Source: Mycoplasma sp. CAG:956 (GTDB lineage Bacteria; Bacillota_I; Bacilli_A; RF39; UBA660). From it: a stretch of 17,998 nt of DNA. Below the pieces are notes generated by a model. The model ran no database searches. It was not told the origin of the DNA and saw only the letters and a list, made by a program, of their open reading frames with translations. The stretch covers positions 1 through 17,998 of the forward strand of contig HF993090.1 of assembly GCA_000433475.1 (NCBI GenBank). Reading direction: 5' to 3'. Below are positions 1 to 8,826 of the stretch, in pieces. The first letter of the stretch is position 1. Each line of letters begins with the position of its first letter. Made by a program: the position numbers and the translations under genes.

Positions 1-60
1 TTCTTTTTATAAAGTGTCTATTTTTACTTGACTACTTCATAAAGGTTCTTAATATCAAAA

Positions 61-136
61 TGGCTGCCTAGGTAGGACTCGAACCCACGAAATGTCAGAG
101 TCAGAATCTGATGCCTTACCACTTGGCTACTAGGCA
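61..136 (-). tRNA. tRNA-Gln (anticodon CUG), CCA encoded
   Basis: Read on the minus strand this folds as a full cloverleaf. The 7-bp acceptor stem TGCCTAG/CTAGGCA is perfect, the D arm is GCC/GGC, and the anticodon stem is TCAGA/TCTGA around the loop TTCTGAC. The T arm is GTGGG/CCTAC with loop TTCGAGT, and a genomic G-CCA end occupies 61-64. The anticodon CTG lies at 102-104 on the plus strand and reads CAG. The D arm and loop context match bacterial tRNA-Gln, and the first pair is U1-A72, the element recognised by the Glu-tRNA(Gln) amidotransferase GatCAB. It is probably first made as Glu-tRNA if the organism lacks GlnRS; that is inference. The CUG anticodon is notable because CAA appears to dominate Gln codons here. 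Confidence 0.96.
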
Positions 137-148
137 ATTCCTATAAAC

Positions 149-177
149 ATTTTAACGCAAAAATACTTTTTTGCCAA
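149..177 (-). promoter_or_regulatory. Promoter of tRNA-Gln
   Basis: On the minus strand there is a -35 box TTGGCA (plus-strand 172-177), a 17-base spacer and a -10 box TAAAAT (149-154). The -10 ends 12 bases before the first tRNA base. Both boxes are close to the housekeeping sigma consensus. Confidence 0.75.
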
Positions 178-185
178 TAGAAATA

Positions 186-214
186 TTGCTAAAACTAGAT
201 AATTACTTTATACT
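186..214 (+). promoter_or_regulatory. Promoter of the GT39-like gene
   Basis: A -35 box TTGCTA (186-191), a 17-base spacer and a -10 box TATACT (209-214) lie 22 bases before the start codon. The region between 137 and 236 thus holds two divergent promoters whose -35 boxes are only 8 bases apart (177 and 186), so the two transcription units may compete for polymerase. Confidence 0.6.
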
Positions 215-236
215 AAAAGATGAAAGGTAGGTTTGT

Positions 237-1652
237 ATGTTAAAGAAGAAATTTAAAGATTTTAAGTTAGATAAGTTTTTTATGAATGCTAGTCTTGTTA
301 TACCCATTTTTTTAAGTTTAGCTTTTCTTATTAGTAATAATTTATTTTTAGGACTCCTTTTAGTTATAAGTATTATTTTTATAATTAGAAAATATAAGGG
401 TAAATGCTTTGTTCTTTATTTACTTTTGATTGGTCTTATTATAAGAATTGCAGGTATAGTTATTTTTAATGTTCCTCAGACTAGTGATTTTGCGGTTTTA
501 CTGGAGGCAGCTAGAAAGTTTAATTTAGGTGATTATAGTTTTAGTAAAACTGGTTACTTTAGTATGTGGCCTTATCAAACAGGATTTGTTTTATATGAAG
601 CTTTAATGTTAAAAATAATTAATAGTGAAGTTTTCTTAAAAGTTTTAAATATTTTTTATGAATTAGGTTTAACTTATTTTATTTATAAGACTGTTAAAAA
701 GTTAGTAGGAGAACGCGAAGCTAGAATAGTATCAGCTTTATATGCTGTATTTCCTTTTTCAATTTATTCAGCCACAGTTATATCTAATCATCATTTAAGT
801 GCTTTACTTAGTTATTTAAGTATATATTTTCTTTTAAAGAATAATAAAGAAGATGAATTAAAAAATTATATAATTGCAGGTATTTTACTAGGACTTGCTA
901 ACGTTTTAAGACCAGAGGGAATAGTAGTAATATTTAGTTATTTACTATATAGAGTATTAAAATTAACTAAGAAGGATTTTAAAAAGAGTAAAAAATTAGT
1001 ACTTACGGTAGTAAGATGTAGTATCTTTGTTTGCTTTTATCTTTTAATTAATATAGGAACATCTAGATACTTAGTTAAAAATAATATTAATGAAGATGGA
1101 CTTAAGAATAATAATCCGTTATGGAAATTTGTTTTAGGAACTAATCTGGATACTTGTGGTAGATATGATACGAATGATGAAAATTACTTAGGGGATTGGG
1201 AAAAAGAACTAGAGGTAATAAAGGAAAGAACAAATAATCCTTTAAAAATAGGTAAGCTCTTAGTATGTAAGACGAATAATTTTGTGTTAAATGGTTCTTT
1301 AGAATCTAGTAGTGGTATTTATAATGATAAGGCTATTTCGGTTATGGGAATAAGTATTTCTTATAAACTCTTAGAAGATCTAGTATCAGGTGTTAATAAA
1401 GTTATATATGGGATAATGATTCTAGGACTTATAGTAGGAGTATTTTTAAAGAAAAAGGATATTTTAAATAATAATTTATTTTATTTTTATATTTTATTTA
1501 TTACAAATACCTTAGTTTATATGTTAATAGAAATTCAACCAAGGTATACTTATTTTATTAATGTTACTGTCTTTATCTTAGGTAGTGTTGGTTTAAAAGA
1601 GTTACTTAAACTTTGGGATAATAGACATAAGCTTGTTGGTTATAAAAATTAG
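237..1652 (+). CDS. GT39/ArnT-PMT-like polytopic membrane glycosyltransferase
   Basis: Integral membrane protein of 471 residues with many hydrophobic helices (19-32, 36-50, 57-77, then a dense helix cluster from 133 on). The first large outside loop carries TSDF (Asp84) followed by an amphipathic stretch and the motif WPYQTGF (111-117). Mid-protein are FPFSIYSA (172-179) and LRPEG (224-228). This order (acidic first loop, FP-x-x-Y, RPEG) is that of GT-C fold, GT39/ArnT/PMT-type transferases, which use polyprenyl-phosphate sugars to modify targets outside the membrane. A soluble outside segment of about 290-370 contains two Cys residues. ATG at 237 is preceded by AAAGGTAGG. It is monocistronic, with its own promoter and terminator. 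Substrate and acceptor cannot be read from sequence. Family assignment is good; the activity is inference. Confidence 0.8.
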   Translation: MLKKKFKDFKLDKFFMNASLVIPIFLSLAFLISNNLFLGLLLVISIIFIIRKYKGKCFVLYLLLIGLIIRIAGIVIFNVPQTSDFAVLLEAARKFNLGDYSFSKTGYFSMWPYQTGFVLYEALMLKIINSEVFLKVLNIFYELGLTYFIYKTVKKLVGEREARIVSALYAVFPFSIYSATVISNHHLSALLSYLSIYFLLKNNKEDELKNYIIAGILLGLANVLRPEGIVVIFSYLLYRVLKLTKKDFKKSKKLVLTVVRCSIFVCFYLLINIGTSRYLVKNNINEDGLKNNNPLWKFVLGTNLDTCGRYDTNDENYLGDWEKELEVIKERTNNPLKIGKLLVCKTNNFVLNGSLESSSGIYNDKAISVMGISISYKLLEDLVSGVNKVIYGIMILGLIVGVFLKKKDILNNNLFYFYILFITNTLVYMLIEIQPRYTYFINVTVFILGSVGLKELLKLWDNRHKLVGYKN

Positions 1653-1680
1653 AAAATAAAAAATCTGTTTGTATGTGTTA

Positions 1681-1718
1681 AAAAGTTATAATTTTTATCC
1701 TAATTATAGCTTTTTTTG
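1681..1718 (+). terminator. Rho-independent terminator after the GT39-like gene
   Basis: A 9-bp stem AGTTATAAT / ATTATAGCT (1684-1692 with 1703-1711, one G-T pair) closes a 10-base loop. It is preceded by an A-run and followed by a run of T's (1711-1717). The stem is AT-rich, which is normal in a genome of this composition. Confidence 0.7.
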
Positions 1719-1725
1719 TTATAAT
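1717..1725 (+). promoter_or_regulatory. Extended -10 promoter of the 1158-residue gene
   Basis: TGtTATAAT (TG at 1717-1718, TATAAT at 1720-1725) lies 23 bases before the start codon, directly in the T-tract of the preceding terminator. No good -35 box is seen, which fits an extended -10 promoter. Confidence 0.6.
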
Positions 1726-1748
1726 AAGCACTAATTTGGAGGACTTAT

Positions 1749-4700
1749 ATGGAAAAAAGGGTAGAAAAGATAGAAAGTCTTAATGATTTAAAACTATGTA
1801 AGGAAGGATATCAATTAATGGATAATAATGATATTTTTTTAGTAGATTTGATGGGACTTGATAATATCATTAGATTTGAAGAAGAAAATCATTTATTCTT
1901 TATTAAACAAGGAGATATAAGTATATGGGAGTATTTTAATGAAAGAAAGTTTTTCTTTAATGATAGAACTTTAAAAAATAAATTTAGGCAAGTTAAAACT
2001 GATGATGATTTTAATGAAGCAATTAGTTATATGCTTGCCGAATTTAGAAAAAATAAATATTTTGGAAGAAGCTTTTTAGAAAAAGAAATATTTAGTTATC
2101 ATATAATAGATGGTGTTTTTAAGAGTAAGTATCCAAAACTTTTTATATCTGATAAAGCTAGTTTTAAAGTAAGAAAAGCATTTTATGAAAATGATGGTTT
2201 ACTTGATATTATTAGTAGAAGTCCTAAAGATATGAAGTATTTTTATGATAAAGATATATTAGAAGTTTTTGAGATAGATATACCTTTTTATCAAAAATAT
2301 TTAGCTACTTATGGCAAAGAAAAGTTAGTTAATTTAATTAAAAATTATGGACCTATGCTTAAAAGTATTGATATTCCTGATAATATAGATAATATTGATT
2401 ATGAAGAAGTAATTTTAGAAAATACTTATTTATATATAAAATATAATAAGTGTGATTATACATATCTTTATAAGAATAAGAGCTTTAGAAATAAATATCC
2501 ACAAATTTTTTTAGACTTTGAAAAGTTTGGAGTAGATAAAATTACTAAAAAAGAAATAATGAATATTTTAAAAAATGATGATTTAAGTTTTAAAGATGTA
2601 GCTAAGTATCCTATTTTAAAAGAATTATTAATTGGTAAAGATTTAACTATATTATTTGGTAAGGAAGCTTATATAAGTTATAAGTATGCTAAAGTTTTAC
2701 AAAAGAAACCAATACTGGAAAGTATATTAAATTGTATAACCGATAAAAAATTTTTAGATATTTGTGAAATTTATCAAGAATATTTAGGATATATATTAAG
2801 AGATATAGTTACTCGTTTTAATTTTCAAGGAGATTATACTTACGAAGGTTTAAGAAATCTGTTAGATGATAATTTGTATGAACAAATATTAAATGGATTA
2901 GTTTATGATAAAAAGGTAAGAAATATTTCAGATAAATTTAAAAATGTTAGTTTGGATGCTGAAGCTTCCTTAGAATTACAAAGAGTTTTTTATGGAGAAA
3001 GAGGTCTTAATTTTAAAAAATTAGGTAATTATTTAAAAGATGAAAGATATCGAAATTATTTAGAAGATAAAGATTTACGACCTTTAATAATAAGAAGTCA
3101 TTTAAATCCCACAGAAAATATTAAACTTTTTTTAACACTAGGGTATCAAGATACGATGAGTATGGGTCTTAAATATCCTAAGTTAGTTGATAGATTGCTA
3201 AATGAAAATAACGCAAATCTTCTTCTTAAATGGTATTTAGGTTTAGATAAAAAGTATTTACCTGGTTATAGTGTAATGGTTGCTTTAGAAAATGATATTC
3301 CTTTATTTAAGAAAAATGAGAAAAAATGGAGTAATTTGGTTAAGATATGTAATGTTTCTGTTTTAGATGATGATATGATGGATGGGTTTATTAAACTTAG
3401 TTATGCTTTTGGAATATTTCATGGAGATGATAGAGGGTATAATTTATTAATAAAATTGTTTAGTTTACCAAATATTTCTAAAAAATATAGTCTACAAATG
3501 CAATCTTTCTTAAATTATTTTAATCCTAAGTTTAAAGATGTATTACCAAATAGTATAGCTATAGCCAAATTAAAATTAATATTTATAAAAAATGGATATC
3601 CTTTTTTAGATGATAAAAATAATATGTTAGAAATTTATAATTTATGTAAAGATGGAGGGTATCGTCTAGATTCTAAGTGTTATAACTGGCAAGATTTAAG
3701 TGATATAAAAGATATTATGGCAGATTTTAATTTACCAGTTTTAAATACAAGTTGTTTACATAATTTATGTGGTGGTTTTAAATTAGAATATCATCCTGCT
3801 TTTAAGGAGTTCTTTATTGATAACTTAGAAAAAATTCAAGCTAGTGATGATATTAAGGCTTGTATTGGACTAATCCAGGCTCAGTTTCCAGAAATTTATA
3901 CTTTTAATAAAAATCGAAAGTTAACTTTAGAAAGAGCATTAAATTATATTTATACTAAAAATTATCAGCATATTGAAGTTGGCAATGATAAATTAGCTAC
4001 CTGGGCGATGCGAATTGGTTATAGTGAGACTAGCTTTATGACATTACAAAGAATGTATGCGATGACAAAAAAAAGAACTTTTAGTACGATTCCAGAAGTT
4101 TTTGGTAGTGCGTATGGGTATACTTATAAAACTTTACGTTTAGATGATGCTTTAGGATTTGTTGTTGGCGAACTTACCAATTGTTGTCAAAGGATAGGCG
4201 ATTTAGCTGAAGTTTCTATGGAACATGCTATGACTAGTAATAATGGTAAAATATTTGTCGTTTATAATAAGCTTGGCGAGTTAGTTGCCCAAAGTTGGGT
4301 ATGGCGCAATGGTAATATGTTATGTTTTGATAATGTTGAGGTACCTTGGAATTTTATTAGAAAGCATCTTGATAAGGACTTATTAGAACTTTATAAAGTT
4401 TATTTAGTGGGTGCAAATGAGTTTATTAAACAAGATAAAATTGGCTATGCCAAGGCTTTAGAGGAAGGATTAATTGATGAGGCTAAAGCACATCAATTAG
4501 TTTTAAATAAAGTTACAATGGGCACTGGTAATAATGATTTAAATATGTCTAATGAGATTACAGTTGAAGATCCTTTTCCAAGGTTTTTAGGACATTATAA
4601 GCCAATGGCTAATATGCCTCATTATATATATACTGATAGTGATACTCAAGTAATTTTAGCTGGTAATAATGATAATTTATATTGTGGAACTGCTCTTAAT

Positions 4701-5225
4701 TTATATTGTGATACTGTAGTAGAAAAAGATACTTTAGAGCATTCAGAAATAAAAATGTTACAAGATTTAGAAAGAGTAACTAAGGGTAATGTTAGAATTC
4801 CTAGTAGTATAGAGGACTTAAAAAGATGGTATTGTTTCCATAATTTAAAAGTAATATTAACACCCAATATTGGTATTATATATGATGATTATAATGATAA
4901 AATAATACTAGGAGATATCTTTATTAATACAGTAGTTAATACAGAACCAAAAAAAAGTGAAGAATTTATGGTAGAAGAATGGAATAGTACTGGTTATAAA
5001 AATTATGATAGTAAATATATTACTTATGATTTACCGAGTAATATTGATATAACAGAGGAAGTATTGATTCAATTAAAAAATATTATAGATGTAATAGAGG
5101 TTAATAAGTTAATAGATGCAAGTAAGTTAGATAATATATCTTTAGATATTTATAATAAGATAAAAAGACAAGAAAACTCTTTAAAAAGAGTAAATAATTT
5201 AGATAAAAGAAGTATTGATAAGTAA
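1749..5225 (+). CDS. Large cytoplasmic protein of unknown function with a conserved C-terminal NCCQ...QSWVW core
   Basis: 1158 residues, no signal peptide and no membrane helix, start fixed by GGAGG seven bases upstream. Residues 1 to about 740 are predicted mostly helical, Lys/Asn/Asp/Tyr-rich, with repeated KYPK/KYPxL motifs and no family I recognise. Residues about 760-930 look much more conserved. They contain ANLRLDD-like context, then TNCCQRIGD (810-818), a short linker, GKIFVVY (833-839), VAQSWVWRNGN (846-856) and CFDNVEV (859-865). From memory this block recurs in other Bacillota and phage proteins annotated only as hypothetical. It loosely recalls the PcfJ core (Cys-x-G, then a beta-rich half), but the PcfJ HCVG signature is absent. 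The tail (about 930-1158) is acidic and hydrophilic. It appears to be transcribed alone. Function unknown; nucleic-acid or modification roles would be guesses. Confidence 0.75.
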   Translation: MEKRVEKIESLNDLKLCKEGYQLMDNNDIFLVDLMGLDNIIRFEEENHLFFIKQGDISIWEYFNERKFFFNDRTLKNKFRQVKTDDDFNEAISYMLAEFRKNKYFGRSFLEKEIFSYHIIDGVFKSKYPKLFISDKASFKVRKAFYENDGLLDIISRSPKDMKYFYDKDILEVFEIDIPFYQKYLATYGKEKLVNLIKNYGPMLKSIDIPDNIDNIDYEEVILENTYLYIKYNKCDYTYLYKNKSFRNKYPQIFLDFEKFGVDKITKKEIMNILKNDDLSFKDVAKYPILKELLIGKDLTILFGKEAYISYKYAKVLQKKPILESILNCITDKKFLDICEIYQEYLGYILRDIVTRFNFQGDYTYEGLRNLLDDNLYEQILNGLVYDKKVRNISDKFKNVSLDAEASLELQRVFYGERGLNFKKLGNYLKDERYRNYLEDKDLRPLIIRSHLNPTENIKLFLTLGYQDTMSMGLKYPKLVDRLLNENNANLLLKWYLGLDKKYLPGYSVMVALENDIPLFKKNEKKWSNLVKICNVSVLDDDMMDGFIKLSYAFGIFHGDDRGYNLLIKLFSLPNISKKYSLQMQSFLNYFNPKFKDVLPNSIAIAKLKLIFIKNGYPFLDDKNNMLEIYNLCKDGGYRLDSKCYNWQDLSDIKDIMADFNLPVLNTSCLHNLCGGFKLEYHPAFKEFFIDNLEKIQASDDIKACIGLIQAQFPEIYTFNKNRKLTLERALNYIYTKNYQHIEVGNDKLATWAMRIGYSETSFMTLQRMYAMTKKRTFSTIPEVFGSAYGYTYKTLRLDDALGFVVGELTNCCQRIGDLAEVSMEHAMTSNNGKIFVVYNKLGELVAQSWVWRNGNMLCFDNVEVPWNFIRKHLDKDLLELYKVYLVGANEFIKQDKIGYAKALEEGLIDEAKAHQLVLNKVTMGTGNNDLNMSNEITVEDPFPRFLGHYKPMANMPHYIYTDSDTQVILAGNNDNLYCGTALNLYCDTVVEKDTLEHSEIKMLQDLERVTKGNVRIPSSIEDLKRWYCFHNLKVILTPNIGIIYDDYNDKIILGDIFINTVVNTEPKKSEEFMVEEWNSTGYKNYDSKYITYDLPSNIDITEEVLIQLKNIIDVIEVNKLIDASKLDNISLDIYNKIKRQENSLKRVNNLDKRSIDK

Positions 5226-5241
5226 AATTATTAATACTTTT

Positions 5242-5270
5242 TTAACTTTAGTTTTAAAAGAAACTATGAT
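5242..5270 (+). promoter_or_regulatory. Possible promoter of the pilin operon
   Basis: TTAACT (5242-5247), a 17-base spacer and TATGAT (5265-5270) lie 33 bases before the pilin start. Both boxes match consensus only partly, and no convincing terminator separates the operon from the preceding gene. Read-through from upstream is therefore also possible. Confidence 0.35.
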
Positions 5271-5303
5271 ATTATTATTTTAGATAGTAAGGTAGGGAGT
5301 TAT

Positions 5304-7715
5304 ATGAAAAATAAAAAGTATGGTTTTACTATTCCAGAGTTACTTGCTGTTATTGTAATAATAGGTATTTTAATAACTATTGCTACGGCATCTTATACGA
5401 AAATTAGTAATAATATGAAGCAAAAAACTTATGATAATAAAATAGATCTTATTAGAACTAAGGCCTTGGAGTATGCAAATGATAATGGAGTAGATGCTAC
5501 ATTAATTAGTGTAGCTAAATTAATTAGTGATGGTTATTTAGAAATAGAAAATGATACGGAGAAAAATGAAAAAATAAGTAATCCTTTAGGAGGCTATTTA
5601 GATTGTTATCATATAAAATTAAATAGAAATTTAGATGAACATGAAGTAGAAGTAATACCAAGTGATGATTGTAGCCTAGCAGAAGGTGATATATTAGCTT
5701 CTAATATTGATATTTATGCTTATGGTGATGATGGTAATTTTTTAAGTGATGATAATATACTAGGAAAGAATAATGATACAAAATGGACTAAAAATGATGT
5801 TTATTTATATTTAGATCCTGCCTCTTTAGGGGGTCTAAGTGATAGTAAAATGACTATTACTTGGAGTATTAATGGTAATAATGATATAAAAAATGGTAAT
5901 ATAACTAATAGTCCTAGTAAAGATACTGGCTATGCTAATATATATAAGTTAGAAACTAGTTATTTATTAAATGCTGTAGTTACTGCTAAAGTCGAAACAA
6001 CTAAAGGTACTTTAGTTAAAAAGGTTAGTGTTAAAATTGATAAAGAAGCTCCAAGTCTTACTTTAGATACTAATGCTTCTTATGAGACTAGTAAAAAGAT
6101 AATAACTTTTAATGGTAGTGATAAAGATGGTTCGGGGTTTTTGGAGTATGCTTATGCTCTAACGGAGTCTTTAGATGATACACCAGTATTTAATATTACT
6201 AGTAGTGATGCTAAGATAGAAGTTTATGAAAATAAGACTTATTATGGGTATGCGATAGATGTTGTTGGTAATATTAGTAATCCAGTTGAAATTGCTATTA
6301 CTAATATTGATAATTCAGTTCCAGTATGTAAAAATCCTGTTAATAATGCTAATTGGTCAACTAGTTATACTTATTCTTATGGGTGTAAGAGTGATACAGG
6401 AAGTGGCTGTGCCATGGCTGATGTTTATGAAACCCAAACAGAACAAAGAGAGTTTAAACAAGTAAACTGGACAATTAAAGATAATATTGGTAATGAGACT
6501 TCTTGTTCTTATAATCTTAAAGTTAATGTTGATACTACGGATCCAACTTGTGAGATTAGTGTTGATTCTAGTAGTAAGAAGGGGTTAAATAATTGGTATA
6601 TTAGCGATGTTAAACTAAATTTAGTGATGAATGATGAAATAAGTGGGGTTAGTGAGTTTGGCATAAGTACTAATCCAAATCCTCTCTATAATGGCTTAAA
6701 AACAATTACTTTAAATAAAGATACAGATAGATTGGGAATAACTTATTATGGTTATGTTAAAGATAAGGCTGGTAATACTGGTAGATGTAGTATTAATGTT
6801 AAACGTTTAACAGAACTTCCTACTTGTAATTTAACTGTTAATGGAACTCAAGGAAATAATGGTTGGTACCGCTCTAATGTTGTTGTTAAGGTAACAGGAG
6901 GTGGCACGGCTGCTACTTATGGTAAAATTACGGTTCCAAATGGTGTTAGTAATAATGATACTTATACAATTACCTCAGATACTAAAGGAATGGAAGTTAC
7001 GGGAACTTATTATAATGAGGCAGGCTTATCAAGAAGTTGTAGTAAGACTATAAAGAAAGATACAACGGCTCCTAAAGCTACTCTAAGAATGAAATTAATT
7101 GCTCATCATTGTGTTCACAAGGTAAGTAAAACAACCTCTGGTGATTGTGGAGATAGTACTTCAGAAGTTGATATCGATTGCAATACATGGAACCAAAAAG
7201 GTTTAAGTAATAATAATAACTTAAAGAGTTATTTAGGAAATCCTAAATCATTTTATGATAAAGGTGTTAATGAGTGGGATGAATTTTCTACTAATGAGGC
7301 TGAATTAGTTTGTGATGATGCTACTAGTGGTGGTTATTCTTATAATATTAATAATAAAAATGGTCCAATTTATCAATTTGCTAATGATAGTTATGCTAAG
7401 AGTAATCAATATTTTACTTATAAAGGTATTTGTTATGATGCAGCTGGTAATACTTCTTCAACTGCAACTGAATTTGATAGATATGAAACAGAAAGAGAAG
7501 TAGATGATACTCATGATTACTTTGGTAAGACTGACTGTGAAACTGACGAAGTTACTTGTGCTGAAATAACAGGAGATTGTCAAAATGGCACTGAGGAAAA
7601 ATGCGTTTATAAAAAATGCGATAAAGATGGCAGTTGGAAATGTGATAAGCCAGATCGTAATGATGAAGTAGTTGGTTCACATACTGAAGGGGAATATAAA
7701 TGGAGAGTAAAATAA
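5304..7715 (+). CDS. Giant type IV prepilin-like protein with Ig-like modules
   Basis: 803 residues. The N-terminus has a class III (prepilin) signal: basic KNKKYG, cleavage expected after Gly7, then FTIPELLAVIVIIGILITIA with Glu12 at mature position +5 and a long hydrophobic helix. This is followed by a short pilin-like helix (about 35-60) instead of a normal 100-150-residue pilin head. Most of the rest is a chain of beta-rich Ig-like modules introduced by Asp-x-x-x-Pro linkers near residues 246, 336, 410, 504 and 586, each about 75-95 residues. The C-terminus is Cys-rich (many Cys in 640-795), suggesting disulfides outside the cell. Known prepilins need a PilD-type peptidase and assembly ATPase; none is in the window. 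Start chosen at ATG with AGGTAGGGAG upstream. A surface adhesin or pilus-tip subunit is likely; the ligand is unknown. No LPXTG motif. Confidence 0.85.
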   Translation: MKNKKYGFTIPELLAVIVIIGILITIATASYTKISNNMKQKTYDNKIDLIRTKALEYANDNGVDATLISVAKLISDGYLEIENDTEKNEKISNPLGGYLDCYHIKLNRNLDEHEVEVIPSDDCSLAEGDILASNIDIYAYGDDGNFLSDDNILGKNNDTKWTKNDVYLYLDPASLGGLSDSKMTITWSINGNNDIKNGNITNSPSKDTGYANIYKLETSYLLNAVVTAKVETTKGTLVKKVSVKIDKEAPSLTLDTNASYETSKKIITFNGSDKDGSGFLEYAYALTESLDDTPVFNITSSDAKIEVYENKTYYGYAIDVVGNISNPVEIAITNIDNSVPVCKNPVNNANWSTSYTYSYGCKSDTGSGCAMADVYETQTEQREFKQVNWTIKDNIGNETSCSYNLKVNVDTTDPTCEISVDSSSKKGLNNWYISDVKLNLVMNDEISGVSEFGISTNPNPLYNGLKTITLNKDTDRLGITYYGYVKDKAGNTGRCSINVKRLTELPTCNLTVNGTQGNNGWYRSNVVVKVTGGGTAATYGKITVPNGVSNNDTYTITSDTKGMEVTGTYYNEAGLSRSCSKTIKKDTTAPKATLRMKLIAHHCVHKVSKTTSGDCGDSTSEVDIDCNTWNQKGLSNNNNLKSYLGNPKSFYDKGVNEWDEFSTNEAELVCDDATSGGYSYNINNKNGPIYQFANDSYAKSNQYFTYKGICYDAAGNTSSTATEFDRYETEREVDDTHDYFGKTDCETDEVTCAEITGDCQNGTEEKCVYKKCDKDGSWKCDKPDRNDEVVGSHTEGEYKWRVK

Positions 7716-8818
7716 TTATTAAAAAACAAATTATTATATGGGGAATAGTACTTACGAGTGCTATTCTTCTAATTATTGGTTTTTTTCTTATTTTTAAGAT
7801 TAATGAACCTAAAATAAGTTATGAATATTATATAAATGATATTAAAAGTGATATTTTAGGTACTAATTTAGTTAGATATGATTGTAATAAAGATATTACT
7901 ATTCTCTATGATAAGGATGTTAAAGCTATTAGTCATTCAAAATTAGATAGTGATACTAAATGTAATCTTTATTTTGAAGATAGTTTGGGTAATTATATTT
8001 TTAATTATGCTTATGCTAAAGATGATGATACTATTTATAACGAAATGGATAATGTAATAGGTTATACTGGTGAAAATCCTAATAATTATGTTTATTTTAA
8101 TTGTGATGATTATAGTAATAAAGATACTTGTGAAGTATGGCGGATTTTAGAAGTAGTTAAAATAACTAATGAAGAAACGGATAAATATCGTCTTAAATTA
8201 ATAAGAAATGATGCTTTAATGTTAGGTGATATTACTAAGTTTATTTGGGCAAATAAAGGAACAAATGAAGGTTTTAGCACGGCAAATATTGGTACTTTAT
8301 TAAATAATGGATACTATAATGCTCTTAGTGATTATGAGTATGCTAGTGATACTACCGGGCTTAAATTAGATTTTAGTAAAATTGGTTTAAAAAATGATAA
8401 AACGAGAAATATGCTTAGTACTGGTAATTTTAAAATGATTAGCGAGCATTATAAAAATGGCAGTGCTGATGGCTGGTATAAAAATGAGACCTTTGGTATT
8501 AATATTGATGTTTTAGTTGGTTTACCTACTATTAGTGATTATGTTTTAACAAAAATGGATACTTGTAAAAACGTGGCAATTTCTAATTTTAAAACATGCA
8601 GTGAAAAATCTTATCTGGATAAAAATGAAGGTATATGGTTATTAAATTATGATACTACTAATAATGGTACTTATCCATTTCATTTAGAAAATGGTAGTAT
8701 TAGTTCACTTAGTCCTACTTTTAAGTATTTAATTTATCCAACTTTATATTTAAAGAGTGATGTTATATATAAAGGTGGTAATGGTACACTAGATAATCCT
8801 TATCTTTTAAATTATTAG
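7700..8818 (+). CDS. Single-pass surface protein, pilin-associated type with C-terminal YLKSDV-GNGT-NPY motif
   Basis: 372 residues. A short basic N-terminus and one hydrophobic helix (about 10-32) are followed by an outside domain with several Cys. Visible blocks are VYFNCDDYSNKDTCEVWRIL (Trp147 region), a following RLKLIRN strand, and the end block YPTLYLKSDV (346-355) with GGNGTLDNPY. The WRI-x(n)-KLIR plus C-terminal YLKSDV/GTxxNPY pattern is one I recall from many uncharacterised gut Bacillota surface proteins that sit beside prepilin-type genes; the function is unknown. The N-terminus lacks the Gly-Phe-T-x-x-E prepilin cleavage site, so it is a membrane-anchored partner rather than a pilin. 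Its ATG lies inside the end of the prepilin-like gene (16-base overlap) and is served by GAAGGGG there, implying translational coupling and stoichiometric production. Confidence 0.75.
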   Translation: MESKIIIKKQIIIWGIVLTSAILLIIGFFLIFKINEPKISYEYYINDIKSDILGTNLVRYDCNKDITILYDKDVKAISHSKLDSDTKCNLYFEDSLGNYIFNYAYAKDDDTIYNEMDNVIGYTGENPNNYVYFNCDDYSNKDTCEVWRILEVVKITNEETDKYRLKLIRNDALMLGDITKFIWANKGTNEGFSTANIGTLLNNGYYNALSDYEYASDTTGLKLDFSKIGLKNDKTRNMLSTGNFKMISEHYKNGSADGWYKNETFGINIDVLVGLPTISDYVLTKMDTCKNVAISNFKTCSEKSYLDKNEGIWLLNYDTTNNGTYPFHLENGSISSLSPTFKYLIYPTLYLKSDVIYKGGNGTLDNPYLLNY

Positions 8819-8826
8819 GAGTAGTT

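Noticed and set aside
1..60. Small hairpin or terminator for the tRNA on the minus strand
   Set aside because: Only short, weak pairings (for example CTT/AAG) are visible, with no clear stem followed by T's.
4646..4867. Minus-strand 73-codon frame inside the 1158-residue gene
   Set aside because: It is antisense to a long coding frame with no ribosome site or homology signs.
6259..7503. Small plus-strand frames (6259-6465, 7312-7503) inside the prepilin-like gene
   Set aside because: They are hydrophobic, shifted readings of a strongly coding region.
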